A program made the translations under genes and the position numbers. Shown here one piece after another: positions 1 through 10,621 of a stretch of DNA of 64,000 nt. Under the pieces are notes generated by a model. It did not search any database and was not told where the DNA came from. It saw only the letters and a list, made by a program, of their open reading frames with translations. Each line of letters opens with the position of its first letter. The stretch's first letter is position 1. This DNA comes from Idiomarina ramblicola (lineage in GTDB: Bacteria > Pseudomonadota > Gammaproteobacteria > Enterobacterales > Alteromonadaceae): the NCBI RefSeq assembly GCF_003987255.1, contig NZ_PIQC01000003.1, forward strand, positions 372,001-436,000, read 5' to 3'.

Positions 1-2467
1 CAACATCCAGCTTGAGTGCTTCCAGCATTTCGGTAAAGAGTGCAAAGGCTTCTTTTTTGTACTCTTGTTTCGGGTTTTTCTGTGCATAACCACGTAAGTG
101 AATACCCTGACGCAGGTGATCCATCGCGGCCAAATGCTCTTTCCAGTGCTGATCAAGACTTTGCAGCATAATGGATTTTTCGAAGCGACGCAGCACTTCA
201 GGCCCGACCATTTCTTCTTTCTCCTGGTAAGACTTAACCAGCTCTTCTAGTACCCGTTCGCGCAGAACTTCTTCATGGAAGTGCTCTTCGTCATCCAGCC
301 ATTGCTGTAATGGCAGCTCGATATGAAAATCGCCACGAAGACGCTCTTCCAGACCTTTTAAGTCCCACAACTCCGCTAAAGACTGCGGTGGAACATATTC
401 GCTGATAACCTCATTGATCACATCTTCTCTAATGGCCGAGATAGTCTCTGATATATTACCTTCATCCAGCAGTTCATTACGCTGTTCATAAACGACACTA
501 CGTTGATCGTTGGCGACATCATCATATTCGAGTAACTGTTTACGTACATCGAAGTTGCGGCCTTCCACTTTACGTTGCGCATTTTCAATAGCTCGCGTTA
601 CCCAAGGGTGTTCAATGGCTTCGCCTTCTTTCATACCCAGACGCTTCATCATCGTTGCCATACGATCGGAGGCAAAAATGCGCATCAGAGGATCTTCCAG
701 CGACAGATAAAAACGCGACGAGCCCGGGTCGCCCTGACGACCGGAACGACCACGTAACTGGTTATCGATACGACGCGACTCATGACGCTCAGTACCAATA
801 ATATGCAAGCCGCCAGCTTCAATAACGGCGTCGTGCAGCTTCTGCCAGTCTTGTTTTATTGTCTCAATCTTATCGTTGGACGGCTCTTCCAGTTTTTCAA
901 CTTCAGCCATCCAGCTTCCGCCTAGCACGATATCGGTACCACGACCGGCCATATTGGTTGCGATAGTAACCGTTCCCGGGCGACCCGCCTGAGCGATGAT
1001 GTCGGCTTCGTGCTCGTGAAATTTAGCATTCAGTACAGCGTGAGGAATTTTCTTTTTCTTCAGCAACTGCGACAGCAACTCGGAGTTTTCGATAGAAACC
1101 GTACCCACTAGCACCGGACGCTTCTGTCGGCGACACTCTTCAATGTCTTCCGCTATGGCTTCGTATTTTTCCAGCGTGGTCAGGTAGATTAGGTCGGCTC
1201 TGTCATCACGAACCATCGGCTTGTTGGTTGGCAGCACAATGGTTTCCAGACCGTAAATCGACTGGAACTCAAACGCTTCGGTATCGGCTGTACCGGTCAT
1301 ACCGGCCAATTTGTTGTACAAGCGGAAATAGTTCTGGAAAGTGATTGATGCCAGTGTTTGGTTCTCATTCTGGATTGGCACGCCTTCTTTGGCTTCTACC
1401 GCCTGGTGCAAGCCTTCAGACCAGCGGCGCCCTTCCATTGTACGCCCGGTATGCTCATCAACAATAACCACCTTGTCGTCTTTAATGATGTAATCGACAT
1501 CTTTCTGAAACAGGTGGTGAGCGCGTAATGCCGCATTAATGTGGTGCAATAAACTGATATTGGCAGCTGAATAAAGCGAGTCGTCATCTTCCAGCATGCC
1601 TTTTTCTTTCAGCAATTCTTCAATGTGTTCCTGACCGTTCTCGGTCAGATGCAATTGTTTGGCTTTTTCATCAATGGTGAAGTCACCGTCGCCTTTCTCT
1701 TCTTCTGTGTCTTCTTCTTCCTGACGGACCAGTTGCGGCACCAGCTCATTCATTTTGCGGTACATTTCAGAACTGTCTTCAGCCGGTCCGGAAATGATCA
1801 GTGGCGTTCGTGCTTCATCAATCAGGATGGAGTCAACCTCATCCACCAACGCATAATTGAGTTCGCGCTGCACTCGGTCTTGCGGTGCAAAAGCCATATT
1901 ATCGCGCAGGTAATCGAAGCCAAATTCGTTATTCGTACCGTAAGTGATATCCGCCTGGTAAGCCGCTTTTTTATCTTCCGGTGCCATGCCCGGAATGTTA
2001 AAGGCCACGGTCAGTCCCAGAAAATCAAATAAAGGCTGGTTAAACTCGGCGTCACGCTTGGCCAGGTAATCGTTCACCGTAATAATGTGAACGCCTTTAC
2101 CGGGTAACGCATTCAGGTAAGCAGGCAAGGTCGCTGTCAGCGTTTTACCTTCACCCGTCTTCATTTCCGCGATGCGGTTGTCGTTGAGTACCATGCCGCC
2201 AATTAGCTGCACGTCAAAATGGCGCATACCAAAGACACGCTTACTGGCTTCACGAACGGTTGCAAACGCTTCGGGTAAGATTTTTTCAATGCGCTCGCCT
2301 TCGTTCAGGCGCTTACGAAACTCCGTGGTCTTCTCTTTCAGCTCGGCATCATTTAATGCTTCAAACTCGGGTTCCAGCGAATTGATTCGCTCAACGTCTT
2401 TCTGCATAGTTTTGAGAATGCGATCGTTGCGACTTCCAAATACTTTTCGAAACAGACTGCCTAGCAT
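1..2467 (-). CDS. secA: Protein translocase ATPase SecA (3' end outside window)
   Basis: SecA is the cytosolic motor that drives unfolded preproteins through SecYEG. The visible 822 codons start [16 protein letters not shown], close to the E. coli start. They contain the Walker A stretch MKTGEGKTL near residue 105, the DEVD box of the first nucleotide-binding fold, and the helicase-like segment [14 protein letters not shown]. The last visible residues are EALKLDV. About 80 C-terminal residues, normally including a zinc-binding SecB/lipid contact tail, lie beyond the window. The gene follows an M23 peptidase gene after 83 bases that hold a hairpin terminator. There is no secM-like arrest-peptide gene upstream, unlike in enterics. 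The product is certain; the missing end cannot be judged. Confidence 0.98.
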   Translation of the reverse strand, partial: MLGSLFRKVFGSRNDRILKTMQKDVERINSLEPEFEALNDAELKEKTTEFRKRLNEGERIEKILPEAFATVREASKRVFGMRHFDVQLIGGMVLNDNRIAEMKTGEGKTLTATLPAYLNALPGKGVHIITVNDYLAKRDAEFNQPLFDFLGLTVAFNIPGMAPEDKKAAYQADITYGTNNEFGFDYLRDNMAFAPQDRVQRELNYALVDEVDSILIDEARTPLIISGPAEDSSEMYRKMNELVPQLVRQEEEDTEEEKGDGDFTIDEKAKQLHLTENGQEHIEELLKEKGMLEDDDSLYSAANISLLHHINAALRAHHLFQKDVDYIIKDDKVVIVDEHTGRTMEGRRWSEGLHQAVEAKEGVPIQNENQTLASITFQNYFRLYNKLAGMTGTADTEAFEFQSIYGLETIVLPTNKPMVRDDRADLIYLTTLEKYEAIAEDIEECRRQKRPVLVGTVSIENSELLSQLLKKKKIPHAVLNAKFHEHEADIIAQAGRPGTVTIATNMAGRGTDIVLGGSWMAEVEKLEEPSNDKIETIKQDWQKLHDAVIEAGGLHIIGTERHESRRIDNQLRGRSGRQGDPGSSRFYLSLEDPLMRIFASDRMATMMKRLGMKEGEAIEHPWVTRAIENAQRKVEGRNFDVRKQLLEYDDVANDQRSVVYEQRNELLDEGNISETISAIREDVINEVISEYVPPQSLAELWDLKGLEERLRGDFHIELPLQQWLDDEEHFHEEVLRERVLEELVKSYQEKEEMVGPEVLRRFEKSIMLQSLDQHWKEHLAAMDHLRQGIHLRGYAQKNPKQEYKKEAFALFTEMLEALKLDV

Positions 2468-2507
2468 GAGATTGATTTATCCTGTGTTACTTTCCTGAAC
2501 AACAAAA

Positions 2508-2525
2508 GCGGTACCGAAGTACCGC
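2508..2525 (-). terminator. Hairpin terminator between the M23 peptidase gene and secA
   Basis: On the minus strand GCGGTAC and GTACCGC form a perfect 7-bp stem around a TTCG tetraloop, followed by TTTTGTTGTT. This is the shape of a Rho-independent terminator. It sits 26 bases after the peptidase stop and about 40 bases before the secA start, so secA may depend partly on read-through or on a promoter I could not identify. Confidence 0.7.
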
Positions 2526-2550
2526 CTACGTTCTAAATTAATTTACCGAG

Positions 2551-3483
2551 TTATTGTGAGTCAGCTTTGCGATACACAAATTGGTTAGGGTCAATTTGAC
2601 GGCCGTTACGCAATACTTCGTAATGAACGTGCGGACCGGTCGAACGACCACTGCTACCCATTTCAGCGATTTGTTGGCCACGGGTGACAACATCCCCTAC
2701 GGACACCGATAGCTTATCATTATGTCCGTAGCGTGTTTTTAAACCACCACCATGGTCAATTTCGACCAGCATACCGTAACCGTAGCGATCACCCGCCCAG
2801 GTTACTACGCCTGCGCCGGTCGCAATAATTTTGACTTCTTCATTATAACTGGCAAAGTCTAACCCTTTATGCATAGCGGGTGTGCCATTAAAAGGGTCTT
2901 TACGAACACCATACTGCGAAGACAACCAACCATCTGAAATGGGCCGACCCGCAATGTAGGCATCATTAGTAAGTTGGTGATTCATCATCACAGATTCAAG
3001 TAGCGATAGCTGTTTTTGTTTGTCGGAGATTTGCGACAACATATCTTCAATTTCGCTGATCACATCCGTACCGGAACTGTGTGGCAGCTCGGCGACTTCA
3101 ATTTCCGGCCCGCCAATAGGCAGCTCCTGGTTAAAGTTGAATTCGCCGTTGTCTAAATTAGCGACCCCGGCTAAGCGTTCACCCAACGCATCCAGGCGAC
3201 GCATCTGGGCTCTTAATTCACCCAGGTAAACTGTCATAGCACCCAGTCTCTTCTGAGTATCTTCTTTCAGCTCTTTTAGCGCTTGTTCCTGCAGCACGAG
3301 CTTTTTCTGCTCTTCAGTAATTTTATTCTGAGCTAATGTGGGATCGATGCCCTGGTATTGCCAAGGTTGCCAGGTGGCAAGTCCAACAAAGGCTGCAATG
3401 CCGACAAAGGAGAAAAACCGACGTCGACTTAAACGAATACGAAAACGTACTTTGGAGCCTCGATAAAAGACTGATAAACTCAT
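2551..3483 (-). CDS. M23-family (LytM-type) membrane-anchored peptidase
   Basis: This 310-residue protein is probably a periplasmic peptidoglycan endopeptidase or a regulator of amidases. It has a basic N-terminus and one membrane helix at about residues 25-42. An alpha-helical, probably coiled-coil stretch follows (about 52-170). The C-terminal LytM/M23 domain carries the zinc-ligand motifs HKGLD and HVHYEV near residues 205-290. Both motifs are intact, so it may be catalytic rather than a degenerate EnvC/NlpD-type activator. It lies between lpxC/DUF721 and secA, where enteric bacteria carry secM, and ends in its own hairpin terminator. Substrate specificity cannot be read from sequence. The family assignment is secure, the exact role is not. 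Confidence 0.9.
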   Translation of the reverse strand: MSLSVFYRGSKVRFRIRLSRRRFFSFVGIAAFVGLATWQPWQYQGIDPTLAQNKITEEQKKLVLQEQALKELKEDTQKRLGAMTVYLGELRAQMRRLDALGERLAGVANLDNGEFNFNQELPIGGPEIEVAELPHSSGTDVISEIEDMLSQISDKQKQLSLLESVMMNHQLTNDAYIAGRPISDGWLSSQYGVRKDPFNGTPAMHKGLDFASYNEEVKIIATGAGVVTWAGDRYGYGMLVEIDHGGGLKTRYGHNDKLSVSVGDVVTRGQQIAEMGSSGRSTGPHVHYEVLRNGRQIDPNQFVYRKADSQ

Positions 3484-3517
3484 CTGAACTCTCTTATTAT
3501 TTGCCTACTACGCAACT

Positions 3518-3976
3518 ATGTCACGACACCCGAAAACCCCATCTCAATGGCTTCGTTCCGGTCAACGGACACTGTCGTCAACTTTACGACACTATGCACA
3601 GTTTGCCGCCCAACTTTCCCATTGGCAACAATTGTTTCAACAATGCGTTGATAAAAATACCAACCAACACTGCCAATTGCTGAATATCCGCGATGGTCAA
3701 ATGATCATTCAAGTAGATAACGGTAGTTGGGCAACCCGGCTAAAACTTCAGCAAGCGGCCATTATAACGCATTTTCGTCACAATGCGACGGTCCCGGTGC
3801 ACAGCCTTTCGATTAAGGTGTCTCCGTCGATGAACAGTTTTAAGAAAAGTATAACGAAACCAAAAGATTCAAATAGCGCAGATCGTTTATTGGCTATGGC
3901 GGAAGGGTGTGATGAGCCGTTGAAATCGGAGTTAAAAGCGTTGGCGGCAAAGTTTACCGCCAACGATAAAGGCTAA
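3518..3976 (+). CDS. dciA: DUF721 family protein, probable DciA replicative-helicase loader
   Basis: The 152-residue product matches the DUF721/DciA pattern: an N-terminal basic domain containing the stretch [20 protein letters not shown] near residues 65-85, then a flexible tail with a short helical end. DciA is the ancestral partner of DnaB in bacteria that lack phage-derived DnaC; this function comes from work on related families. The gene runs opposite to its neighbours. It starts 34 bases from the divergent peptidase gene, and its stop overlaps the lpxC stop by 4 bases (CTAA read both ways). No terminator separates the two convergent genes. The assignment rests on motif pattern and location by lpxC-secA, without a search. 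Confidence 0.75.
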   Translation: MSRHPKTPSQWLRSGQRTLSSTLRHYAQFAAQLSHWQQLFQQCVDKNTNQHCQLLNIRDGQMIIQVDNGSWATRLKLQQAAIITHFRHNATVPVHSLSIKVSPSMNSFKKSITKPKDSNSADRLLAMAEGCDEPLKSELKALAAKFTANDKG

Positions 3977-4893
3977 GCTGTCGTGGTTGCAGGTGACCAG
4001 AAAGCAATAGGCGCTTTTTCCTGTTCACCGTCAAAGGTCACAAATTCCCAGGCTGATTCTTGCGCTAATAAAGCCTGAAGCAATTGATTGTTCAGTGCAT
4101 GACCAGACTTATATGCACGCAGGTGACCCAGGATACTGTGCCCACCCATATACAAGTCGCCAATAGCATCCAGCATTTTGTGTTTTACGAATTCATCATC
4201 GTAACGTAAGCCGTCACTGTTCAAAATGCGGAATTCATCCAGCACAACAGCGTTATCAAAACTGCCGCCCAGTGCCAGATTGTTTTCCCGTAAAAACTCA
4301 ATGTCTTTCATAAAGCCAAAGGTCCGGGCACGACTGATTTCTTTGATAAAAGCGTTAGCGCTAAAGTCAATACTGACCGTTTGCCCTGTGTCTGCGATAG
4401 CCGGGTGTTCAAAGTCGATAGCAAAGTCGATACGGAAACCATCGTGGGGTAGCAGTTCCGCCCACTTATCACCGTCTTCGACACGTACCGGCTGTTTGAT
4501 CCGGATGAACTTTTTCGCTGCTGACTGCTCTTCAATGCCCGCGCTTTGTAGCAGGTAAACAAACGGGTGCGAGCTGCCGTCCATAATTGGAATTTCATGC
4601 GAATCGACTTCGATAACCGCATTATCAATTCCAACGCCGGCCAGCGCAGCGAGCAAATGTTCGACGGTAGAAATGCGAACGTTTTCCTCATTGATAAGAC
4701 AGGTACACAGCTGCGTATCACGCACCCAGTCGGCCCGTGCTGGAATATCCACCACAGGGTCAAGGTCCACACGACGGAATATCAAACCCGTATTAGCCGG
4801 CGCAGGCCGTAAAGTAAGGTTTACTTTATTGCCTTTATGCAGCCCAACACCCGTGGTTGATATTGCTTGCTGTAATGTACGTTGCTTAATCAT
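3973..4893 (-). CDS. lpxC: UDP-3-O-acyl-N-acetylglucosamine deacetylase LpxC
   Basis: LpxC is the zinc deacetylase that commits UDP-acyl-GlcNAc to lipid A synthesis in the cytoplasm. At 306 residues it is of normal length. The expected zinc and catalytic segments are present: [10 protein letters not shown] (first His, near residue 79), [15 protein letters not shown] (His/Asp ligands near 238-242) and the later His in [13 protein letters not shown]. It lies last in the dcw cluster, 124 bases after ftsZ, with its own predicted promoter in that gap. In E. coli LpxC is degraded by FtsH through its C-terminus; here the tail ends [10 protein letters not shown], so the degron may differ. Confidence 0.98.
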   Translation of the reverse strand: MIKQRTLQQAISTTGVGLHKGNKVNLTLRPAPANTGLIFRRVDLDPVVDIPARADWVRDTQLCTCLINEENVRISTVEHLLAALAGVGIDNAVIEVDSHEIPIMDGSSHPFVYLLQSAGIEEQSAAKKFIRIKQPVRVEDGDKWAELLPHDGFRIDFAIDFEHPAIADTGQTVSIDFSANAFIKEISRARTFGFMKDIEFLRENNLALGGSFDNAVVLDEFRILNSDGLRYDDEFVKHKMLDAIGDLYMGGHSILGHLRAYKSGHALNNQLLQALLAQESAWEFVTFDGEQEKAPIAFWSPATTTA

Positions 4894-4954
4894 GGTACTT
4901 GCTCACCTACCTTTTCTATTCGGTTCGCCCTGACTGACGCCAAAGCGGCCGCAT

Positions 4955-4984
4955 ATTATACGACATTTGTCATGGTTCGATCAA
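4955..4984 (-). promoter_or_regulatory. Predicted sigma-70 promoter of lpxC
   Basis: On the minus strand TTGATC (4984-4979) is followed after 18 bases by a perfect TATAAT (4960-4955). Transcription would begin near 4948, giving a leader of about 55 bases before the lpxC ATG. The leader contains a GCGGCCGC run. This is the only strong promoter-like sequence in the ftsZ-lpxC gap and suggests that lpxC can be transcribed independently of the dcw operon. Confidence 0.65.
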
Positions 4985-5017
4985 ATTTTATGCACACTTA
5001 CACAGAGTTACGTCAAA

Positions 5018-6214
5018 TTAGTCGACCTGTTTTCGCAAAAATGCCGGAATATCCAGGTAATCGAGTTCTTTATCCTGTTTAGCTTTGGCAGCAGGCTGAC
5101 GTTTTGGTTCCGCTTTCGCCTCTGGTTGTGCCTCTTCCTGCTCTTCGTAACGAGGAGCGGCTGCACCGCGGTCAATATCGCTGCGGTAGGCTGGTTGAGG
5201 TTCACGCTTAGGCGCTGCCTGGCCGGTCTTATTAACCAACGAGATATCCGGTTTGCGCTCAGCGCCAATACCCGTAGCGACAACCGTTACACGCAGCTCA
5301 TCAGACATTTCCGTATCGATAACGGTACCTACAATCACGGTTGCGTTATCTGATGCAAAGGCTTTAACCGTGTTACCGACGGTATCGAGCTCTTCAATGC
5401 TCATGTCCATGCCAGCAGTGACGTTAATCAATACACCACGAGCACCGGACAAGTCGATGTCTTCCAATAACGGGCTGTTGATGGCCATTTCTGCCGCTTC
5501 CTGCGCACGGTCTTCACCGCTGGCCACACCGGTACCCATCATGGCGGTACCCATTTCTTTCATGACCGCACGAACGTCGGCAAAGTCGACGTTGATAAGA
5601 CCCGGACGAGTAATCAGCTCAGCAATACCCTGAACCGCACCCAACAATACGTTGTTTGCAGCACTAAAGGCATCCAGTAAGCTGGTCCCACGACCCATTA
5701 CCTTAAGCAACTTCTCGTTTGGAATGGTAATTAATGAGTCGACACTTTGTGCCAGTGCGTTAATACCTTCGTCGGCTACGGCCATGCGCTTTTTCCCTTC
5801 AAACGGGAAAGGCTTGGTCACAACGGCAACGGTCAGAATGCCCAGTTCTTTGGCAACTTCAGCAACCACAGGTGCTGCACCGGTTCCGGTACCACCGCCC
5901 ATGCCAGCTGCAATAAAGACCATGTCGGCACCTTCTAAGTGGACTTTGATATTCTCGCGGTCCTCTTCTGCCGATTGGCGACCTACTTCAGGGTTGGCGC
6001 CAGCGCCAAGACCTTTAGTAATGTCCTGTCCTAATTGAATGGTGACATCTGCCGTATGATTACGCAGAGCCTGCGCATCGGTATTGGCTGCAATAAACTG
6101 CACACCTTCAATTGATTCTTTTACCATGTGCTGAACAGCGTTTCCGCCGCCACCACCGACGCCAATCACCTTAATGACGGCTTCGCTTTCGTAATTGTCC
6201 ATCAGTTCGAACAT
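5018..6214 (-). CDS. ftsZ: Cell division GTPase FtsZ
   Basis: FtsZ is the tubulin-like GTPase that polymerises into the Z ring. The 398 residues show [10 protein letters not shown] near residue 20, the tubulin signature [11 protein letters not shown] near 105, and the T7-loop region at [14 protein letters not shown] near 205-220. A charged linker rich in Glu, Lys and Ala follows. The C-terminal conserved peptide [13 protein letters not shown], which binds FtsA and ZipA, is intact. The gene follows ftsA after 39 bases, the largest gap inside the dcw run, and precedes lpxC. Length and motifs match the gammaproteobacterial family closely. Confidence 0.99.
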   Translation of the reverse strand: MFELMDNYESEAVIKVIGVGGGGGNAVQHMVKESIEGVQFIAANTDAQALRNHTADVTIQLGQDITKGLGAGANPEVGRQSAEEDRENIKVHLEGADMVFIAAGMGGGTGTGAAPVVAEVAKELGILTVAVVTKPFPFEGKKRMAVADEGINALAQSVDSLITIPNEKLLKVMGRGTSLLDAFSAANNVLLGAVQGIAELITRPGLINVDFADVRAVMKEMGTAMMGTGVASGEDRAQEAAEMAINSPLLEDIDLSGARGVLINVTAGMDMSIEELDTVGNTVKAFASDNATVIVGTVIDTEMSDELRVTVVATGIGAERKPDISLVNKTGQAAPKREPQPAYRSDIDRGAAAPRYEEQEEAQPEAKAEPKRQPAAKAKQDKELDYLDIPAFLRKQVD

Positions 6215-6253
6215 AATAATTCTCCCTACCTGCTTTTAACGTGCTACCCCAAG

Positions 6254-7486
6254 TTAAAACTCACCTTTGAACCAACTCTGCACTTTTTGCCAGAGTCCGA
6301 TCACGTCAGTTTTAGAGCTTTCTTTTTGTGACACAGCGGCATCTTCCTGCCCATACCGTAACAGTCCCACCGCTGTGGCATAAACCGGATCCTCGACGTA
6401 ATCCCGTAGGCCTTTCATGCCCAGAGGAACGCCGATACGAACCGGCATTTGAAAAATTTCCTCAGCAAAGTCGACGCAACCTTCCATCTTTGCGCTGCCA
6501 CCGGTGATAACCACTCCGGCTGCGATTTGCTCGTCTAAACCGCTTTGCTGAATTTCGTCCCTGACCAATTCGAATAATTCCTGATAACGCGGCTCCACCA
6601 CTTCCGACAAAGTATGGCGTGACATCACCCTTGATGGACGTCCGCCCACCGAGGGTACCTCAATGGTGTCTTCCATACTGACCATTTGCCGCAACGCACA
6701 AGCATGCTTGGTTTTAATTTCTTCCGCATGATTAGTCGGTGTACGGAAAATTTTGGCAATGTCACTGGTGACCTGATTACCTGCCGCCGGAATAACGGCG
6801 GTATGACGCAATACACCGCCCGCGTATATACAAATATCAATGGTGCCGCCGCCTAGATCGACCAGCGCCACACCTAAATCTTTTTCATCATCGGTCAGTA
6901 CCGATATGCTCGAGGCCAGCGCTGAGAAAATCAGTTTGTCCACCGACAATCCGCAACGCTCAACCGCTTTAATAATATTTTTCGCCATGTCGTTGGCACA
7001 GGTAATAATGTGCACTTTGGATTCCATGCGAACACCGGACATGCCAATTGGGCTGCGAATGCTTTCCTGCGAGTCAATCACATACTCCTGCGGCAACACA
7101 TGCAAAATGCGGCGCTCTTTTGCGATAGGCACTGACTGCGCGGCATGAATCACACTGTCGACGTCGTCTTGCGTAACTTCCGCCTCGTTAATCGGCACCA
7201 TGCCACTTTCGTTCTGGCAGGAAATATGACGTCCGGAAATGTTCAGGTACACAGACGCCACACGGCAGTCAGCCATCAGTTCGGCTTCATCAACGGCACG
7301 CTGGACCGATTGCACCACCAGGTTCAGATCATTGACCCCACCTTTGTCCATACCTCGTGAGGTCGCTGTACCAACGCCGACAACGCTGATCTCATTATCC
7401 GGCAGTAATTCGCCAATGAGCGCCGTCACTTTGCTGGTGCCTATATCCAGACCGACAACCATATTGTGTTCTGATGTTTTCGACAT
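6254..7486 (-). CDS. ftsA: Cell division protein FtsA
   Basis: FtsA is the actin-like ATPase that tethers FtsZ filaments to the inner membrane and recruits later division proteins. The 410 residues include the nucleotide-binding motifs GLDIGTSKV near residue 13 and DLGGGTIDI near 210, with the 1C subdomain between them. The C-terminus LWQKVQSWFKGEF is a typical amphipathic membrane-targeting helix. The gene starts 6 bases after the ftsQ stop. Nothing is missing relative to the family. Confidence 0.98.
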   Translation of the reverse strand: MSKTSEHNMVVGLDIGTSKVTALIGELLPDNEISVVGVGTATSRGMDKGGVNDLNLVVQSVQRAVDEAELMADCRVASVYLNISGRHISCQNESGMVPINEAEVTQDDVDSVIHAAQSVPIAKERRILHVLPQEYVIDSQESIRSPIGMSGVRMESKVHIITCANDMAKNIIKAVERCGLSVDKLIFSALASSISVLTDDEKDLGVALVDLGGGTIDICIYAGGVLRHTAVIPAAGNQVTSDIAKIFRTPTNHAEEIKTKHACALRQMVSMEDTIEVPSVGGRPSRVMSRHTLSEVVEPRYQELFELVRDEIQQSGLDEQIAAGVVITGGSAKMEGCVDFAEEIFQMPVRIGVPLGMKGLRDYVEDPVYATAVGLLRYGQEDAAVSQKESSKTDVIGLWQKVQSWFKGEF

Positions 7487-7492
7487 ACCCGT

Positions 7493-8242
7493 CTAACTCT
7501 CACTTTTAGCTTCACGCCAGGCCACTGCAGCCCCGGTGTCATATCGTAAATCCACAGTATCGATTTCGTTGTTTTTACTTTTTTCATGGTCAAGGATGCT
7601 GGGAAACACATCGATAAACCGTTTTATTCTTTCTAACGTGGCTTCACGCCCCAGCTTGACTTCAATTCCCTGAGCCAGAACGATGCTGACCGCAAAACGC
7701 TCGGTTAATCTCAACGCCCTTACCTGGAAACCATTAACCGCTAACATTTGCTGAACCCGATTAAATTCATTCCAGGTTTCATCAACTGCGTTTTCTGGTC
7801 CAAATAACTGCGGTAATCCCGCATCCACTTTTTCTATATCCGCCCGAAAAACCTCACTGTGCTGGTTTATCAGGCGGTCACCGTTCCACATCGCAACCGG
7901 TTGATGTTCTGTCACATAAACCGACAATTTATCCGGCCAAACTTTGCGAATGGATGCGCTTCGTACCCAGGGCAACTGCTCCACCCGACGCCTTAAGTCA
8001 TTCACATCGGCCGTAAAAAAACTTCCCAGCGGTTCGGCTGTTAACGCCTGCCGAACTTCATCATTGGCGGTATACTGCAGCTCACCTTGTACATTTAACT
8101 CAGCTAACGGCACCTGTTGTTCGTCTGTCAGCACCTGGTTTAACTGGTAAATACCAACCAGCGCACCCGCTATAGTCAGGCATAATACCGTGACACCTGA
8201 CCAAAAATTGACGGAACGCAGGCGCTGCTCAGCGGCCATCAT
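7493..8242 (-). CDS. ftsQ: Cell division protein FtsQ
   Basis: FtsQ is a bitopic inner-membrane protein that links early cytoplasmic and late periplasmic divisome parts through FtsB-FtsL. The 249-residue product has one transmembrane helix at about residues 14-34. A POTRA domain follows (from VPLAELNVQGELQY, about 40-115), then the FtsQ beta domain. Its start shares one base with the ddlB stop (TGATG), and a second in-frame ATG follows at once. Length is slightly below the E. coli protein (276). Confidence 0.96.
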   Translation of the reverse strand: MMAAEQRLRSVNFWSGVTVLCLTIAGALVGIYQLNQVLTDEQQVPLAELNVQGELQYTANDEVRQALTAEPLGSFFTADVNDLRRRVEQLPWVRSASIRKVWPDKLSVYVTEHQPVAMWNGDRLINQHSEVFRADIEKVDAGLPQLFGPENAVDETWNEFNRVQQMLAVNGFQVRALRLTERFAVSIVLAQGIEVKLGREATLERIKRFIDVFPSILDHEKSKNNEIDTVDLRYDTGAAVAWREAKSES

Positions 8243-9171
8243 CAGCGCTCCAGTGTTTGCGCTAAAATGCGCTCCACCAAATCGTTAAAACTTAATCCTG
8301 CTGCTTTTGCTGCCATAGGCACCAAACTTTTTTCTGTCATCCCGGGTACCGTATTGGCTTCGAGCAGAAACCAGTCACCCTCAGTGTTACGCATGACATC
8401 AATGCGTCCCCAACCATCAGCACCTATTGCTGCAAATGCGCGTTCAGCCAAACGCCGAAGCTTGGCTTCATCTTCATCACTTAGCCCCGCAGGACAGTGA
8501 TATTGCGTATCGTTTGCCTGATACTTGGCTTCGAAGTCATAAAACTCATGCGGCGTCTGCAGCCGGATAACCGGTAAAGCATTGCCATCCAGCAAGCCGA
8601 TGGTGTATTCAGGGCCTTCAATCCATTGCTCAACCAGAATGTCATCATCAAATTCGGCAGCGAACTTTAATGCTGCCTCTAGCCGCTGTGCGCTATCCGC
8701 GCTACTCATACCAATGGAAGAGCCCTCCCGTGCTGGTTTAACGATGACTCTACCGCCAAGCTCTAACAACAGAGCTTCGGCGTTCACTTGTTCTATTTCA
8801 TTTTGCGTAATAACTCGCCAATTCGCTGTCGGCAACTCCAAAGAGTCCCAAATTTGCTTACAGCGCACTTTATCCATGCCCAGCGCACAGCCCAAAACAC
8901 CACTGCCGGTATAAGGCATTTCCAGTATCTGCAACGCACCCTGCATGCTACCGTCTTCTCCGCCACGACCGTGCAGCGCGATAAACACACGATCAAAGCC
9001 ATCATCGATAAGTTCCTGCAAGCTATGCGCGGCCGGATCAAATGCATGCGCATCGATACCTTTGGCGACCAGGCCTTTTAATACCGCCATTCCTGACTTC
9101 AGGGAAACGTCTCGCTCGGCGGAATTACCACCCAGCATGACGGCCACTTTGCCAAAGTCGTTAGCGCTCAT
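8242..9171 (-). CDS. ddlB: D-alanine--D-alanine ligase
   Basis: This ATP-grasp enzyme joins two D-alanines for addition to the peptidoglycan precursor by MurF. The 309 residues show the N-terminal [16 protein letters not shown] motif, the ATP-grasp loop [13 protein letters not shown] near residue 145, and the C-terminal magnesium-binding segment [14 protein letters not shown] near 270-283. It lies between murC and ftsQ, the usual place for DdlB, and overlaps the 3' end of murC by 11 bases. Confidence 0.98.
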   Translation of the reverse strand: MSANDFGKVAVMLGGNSAERDVSLKSGMAVLKGLVAKGIDAHAFDPAAHSLQELIDDGFDRVFIALHGRGGEDGSMQGALQILEMPYTGSGVLGCALGMDKVRCKQIWDSLELPTANWRVITQNEIEQVNAEALLLELGGRVIVKPAREGSSIGMSSADSAQRLEAALKFAAEFDDDILVEQWIEGPEYTIGLLDGNALPVIRLQTPHEFYDFEAKYQANDTQYHCPAGLSDEDEAKLRRLAERAFAAIGADGWGRIDVMRNTEGDWFLLEANTVPGMTEKSLVPMAAKAAGLSFNDLVERILAQTLER

Positions 9172-10621
9172 TACTCAGCACCTCCGTTGCAATGGTTTTT
9201 GCCAGTGCGCCAATGTTTCCGGCCCCCTGAGTCAACAGTAAGTCACCTGCAGCCAGAACCGATTGCAGTACTTCCGGCATATCATCCACTGTGGCAACAT
9301 AAATAGGATCTATCTGTCCGCGCTGCCGTATCGAACGGCACAGTGAGCGGCTGTCAGCTCCGCTAACCGGTGTCTCTCCTGCGCTATAGACTTCCAGCAT
9401 CAGCAACACATCAACTTGCGAAAGCACGTTGACGAAATCCTCATATAAGTCACGCGTCCGTGAATATCGGTGCGGCTGAAATGCCATAACCAGGCGCCGT
9501 TCAGGCCAACCTTCACGTGCGGCCTGAATGGTTGCTGCAACCTCAGACGGATGATGACCGTAATCATCCACCAACATGACTTCGCCTGGCTCTTTATTAG
9601 GTAAAGGGAAGTTTCCATAGTGCTGAAAACGCCGTCCAATACCTTCAAATTTGTTTAACGCCGACTGGATCGCTTCGTCATGAATACCTTCATCTGTAGC
9701 AACAGCGACTGCAGCCAGGGCATTCAACACATTGTGCCTACCCGGCAGGTTAAGACAGACATCTAACGGCTGCAGGCCTTTCCTTAAAATCGTAAAACAA
9801 CTTTCGCTGGCGGTTTGTTTATAGTTAATCGCCCGAATATCTGCCGCTTCACTAAAGCCATAAGTCATCGTCTGACGACCCAACCGTGGGATTAAATCAG
9901 CTACCACCGGGTCATCAACACACATAACCGCTAAGCCATAAAATGGCAGGTTATGCAGAAACTCGACGTAGGTGTCCAACAACTTATTGAAGTCACCTTC
10001 GTAGGTATCCATATGGTCTGCTTCGATATTCGTCACTATCGCAACCATCGGCTGTAAATGCAGAAACGATGCGTCGCTTTCATCCGCTTCAGCTATCAGG
10101 TACTTACTGTTCCCCAACCGGGCATTAGAACCCGCACTGTTCAGCAAGCCTCCAATGACGAAGGTTGGATCGCGATCGGCTTCAGCAAAAATACTCGCAA
10201 CCAGCGACGTGGTTGTGGTTTTACCGTGCGTGCCGGCAACCGCAATACCGTGGCGGAAGCGCATAAGTTCAGCCAGCATTTCTGCTCGGCGTACAACCGG
10301 TACCCGCAACTGATGAGCCGCTACTAACTCCGCGTTATCCGCTTTAATTGCGCTGGATACGACCACCACACTGGCGCCTTCAATATTATTGGACATATGG
10401 CCTAGCACGACCGTAGCGCCGAGGCTGCGTAAACGTTCCGTATTCGCATTTTCGGCAATGTCTGAGCCCGATATCTGGTAGCCCTGATTCAACAGAACTT
10501 CTGCAATACCCGCCATACCGGCGCCACCGATACCCACGAAGTGTATTCGCTGTACCCGGCGCATTTCCGGTACGTTCACAATGGTAAATGGCTGTGCGTT
10601 GGTTGCGGTCATGCTAGTCAT
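9161..10621 (-). CDS. murC: UDP-N-acetylmuramate--L-alanine ligase MurC
   Basis: MurC adds the first amino acid to UDP-MurNAc. It has the N-terminal UDP-binding loop [17 protein letters not shown], the ATP loop [11 protein letters not shown], and the Mur ligase central and C-terminal domains. The reading frame is open for another 35 codons upstream, but that extension lies inside murG and does not resemble MurC. I chose the ATG at 10621 (486 residues). The ATG three codons later (10612), one base past the murG stop, is equally plausible by comparison with the E. coli start. Confidence 0.96.
   Translation of the reverse strand: MTSMTATNAQPFTIVNVPEMRRVQRIHFVGIGGAGMAGIAEVLLNQGYQISGSDIAENANTERLRSLGATVVLGHMSNNIEGASVVVVSSAIKADNAELVAAHQLRVPVVRRAEMLAELMRFRHGIAVAGTHGKTTTTSLVASIFAEADRDPTFVIGGLLNSAGSNARLGNSKYLIAEADESDASFLHLQPMVAIVTNIEADHMDTYEGDFNKLLDTYVEFLHNLPFYGLAVMCVDDPVVADLIPRLGRQTMTYGFSEAADIRAINYKQTASESCFTILRKGLQPLDVCLNLPGRHNVLNALAAVAVATDEGIHDEAIQSALNKFEGIGRRFQHYGNFPLPNKEPGEVMLVDDYGHHPSEVAATIQAAREGWPERRLVMAFQPHRYSRTRDLYEDFVNVLSQVDVLLMLEVYSAGETPVSGADSRSLCRSIRQRGQIDPIYVATVDDMPEVLQSVLAAGDLLLTQGAGNIGALAKTIATEVLSNER

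Noticed and set aside
5008-6038. Several open frames opposite or inside ftsZ
   Set aside because: They are shadows of the strongly biased ftsZ coding sequence and show no family features or ribosome-binding sites.
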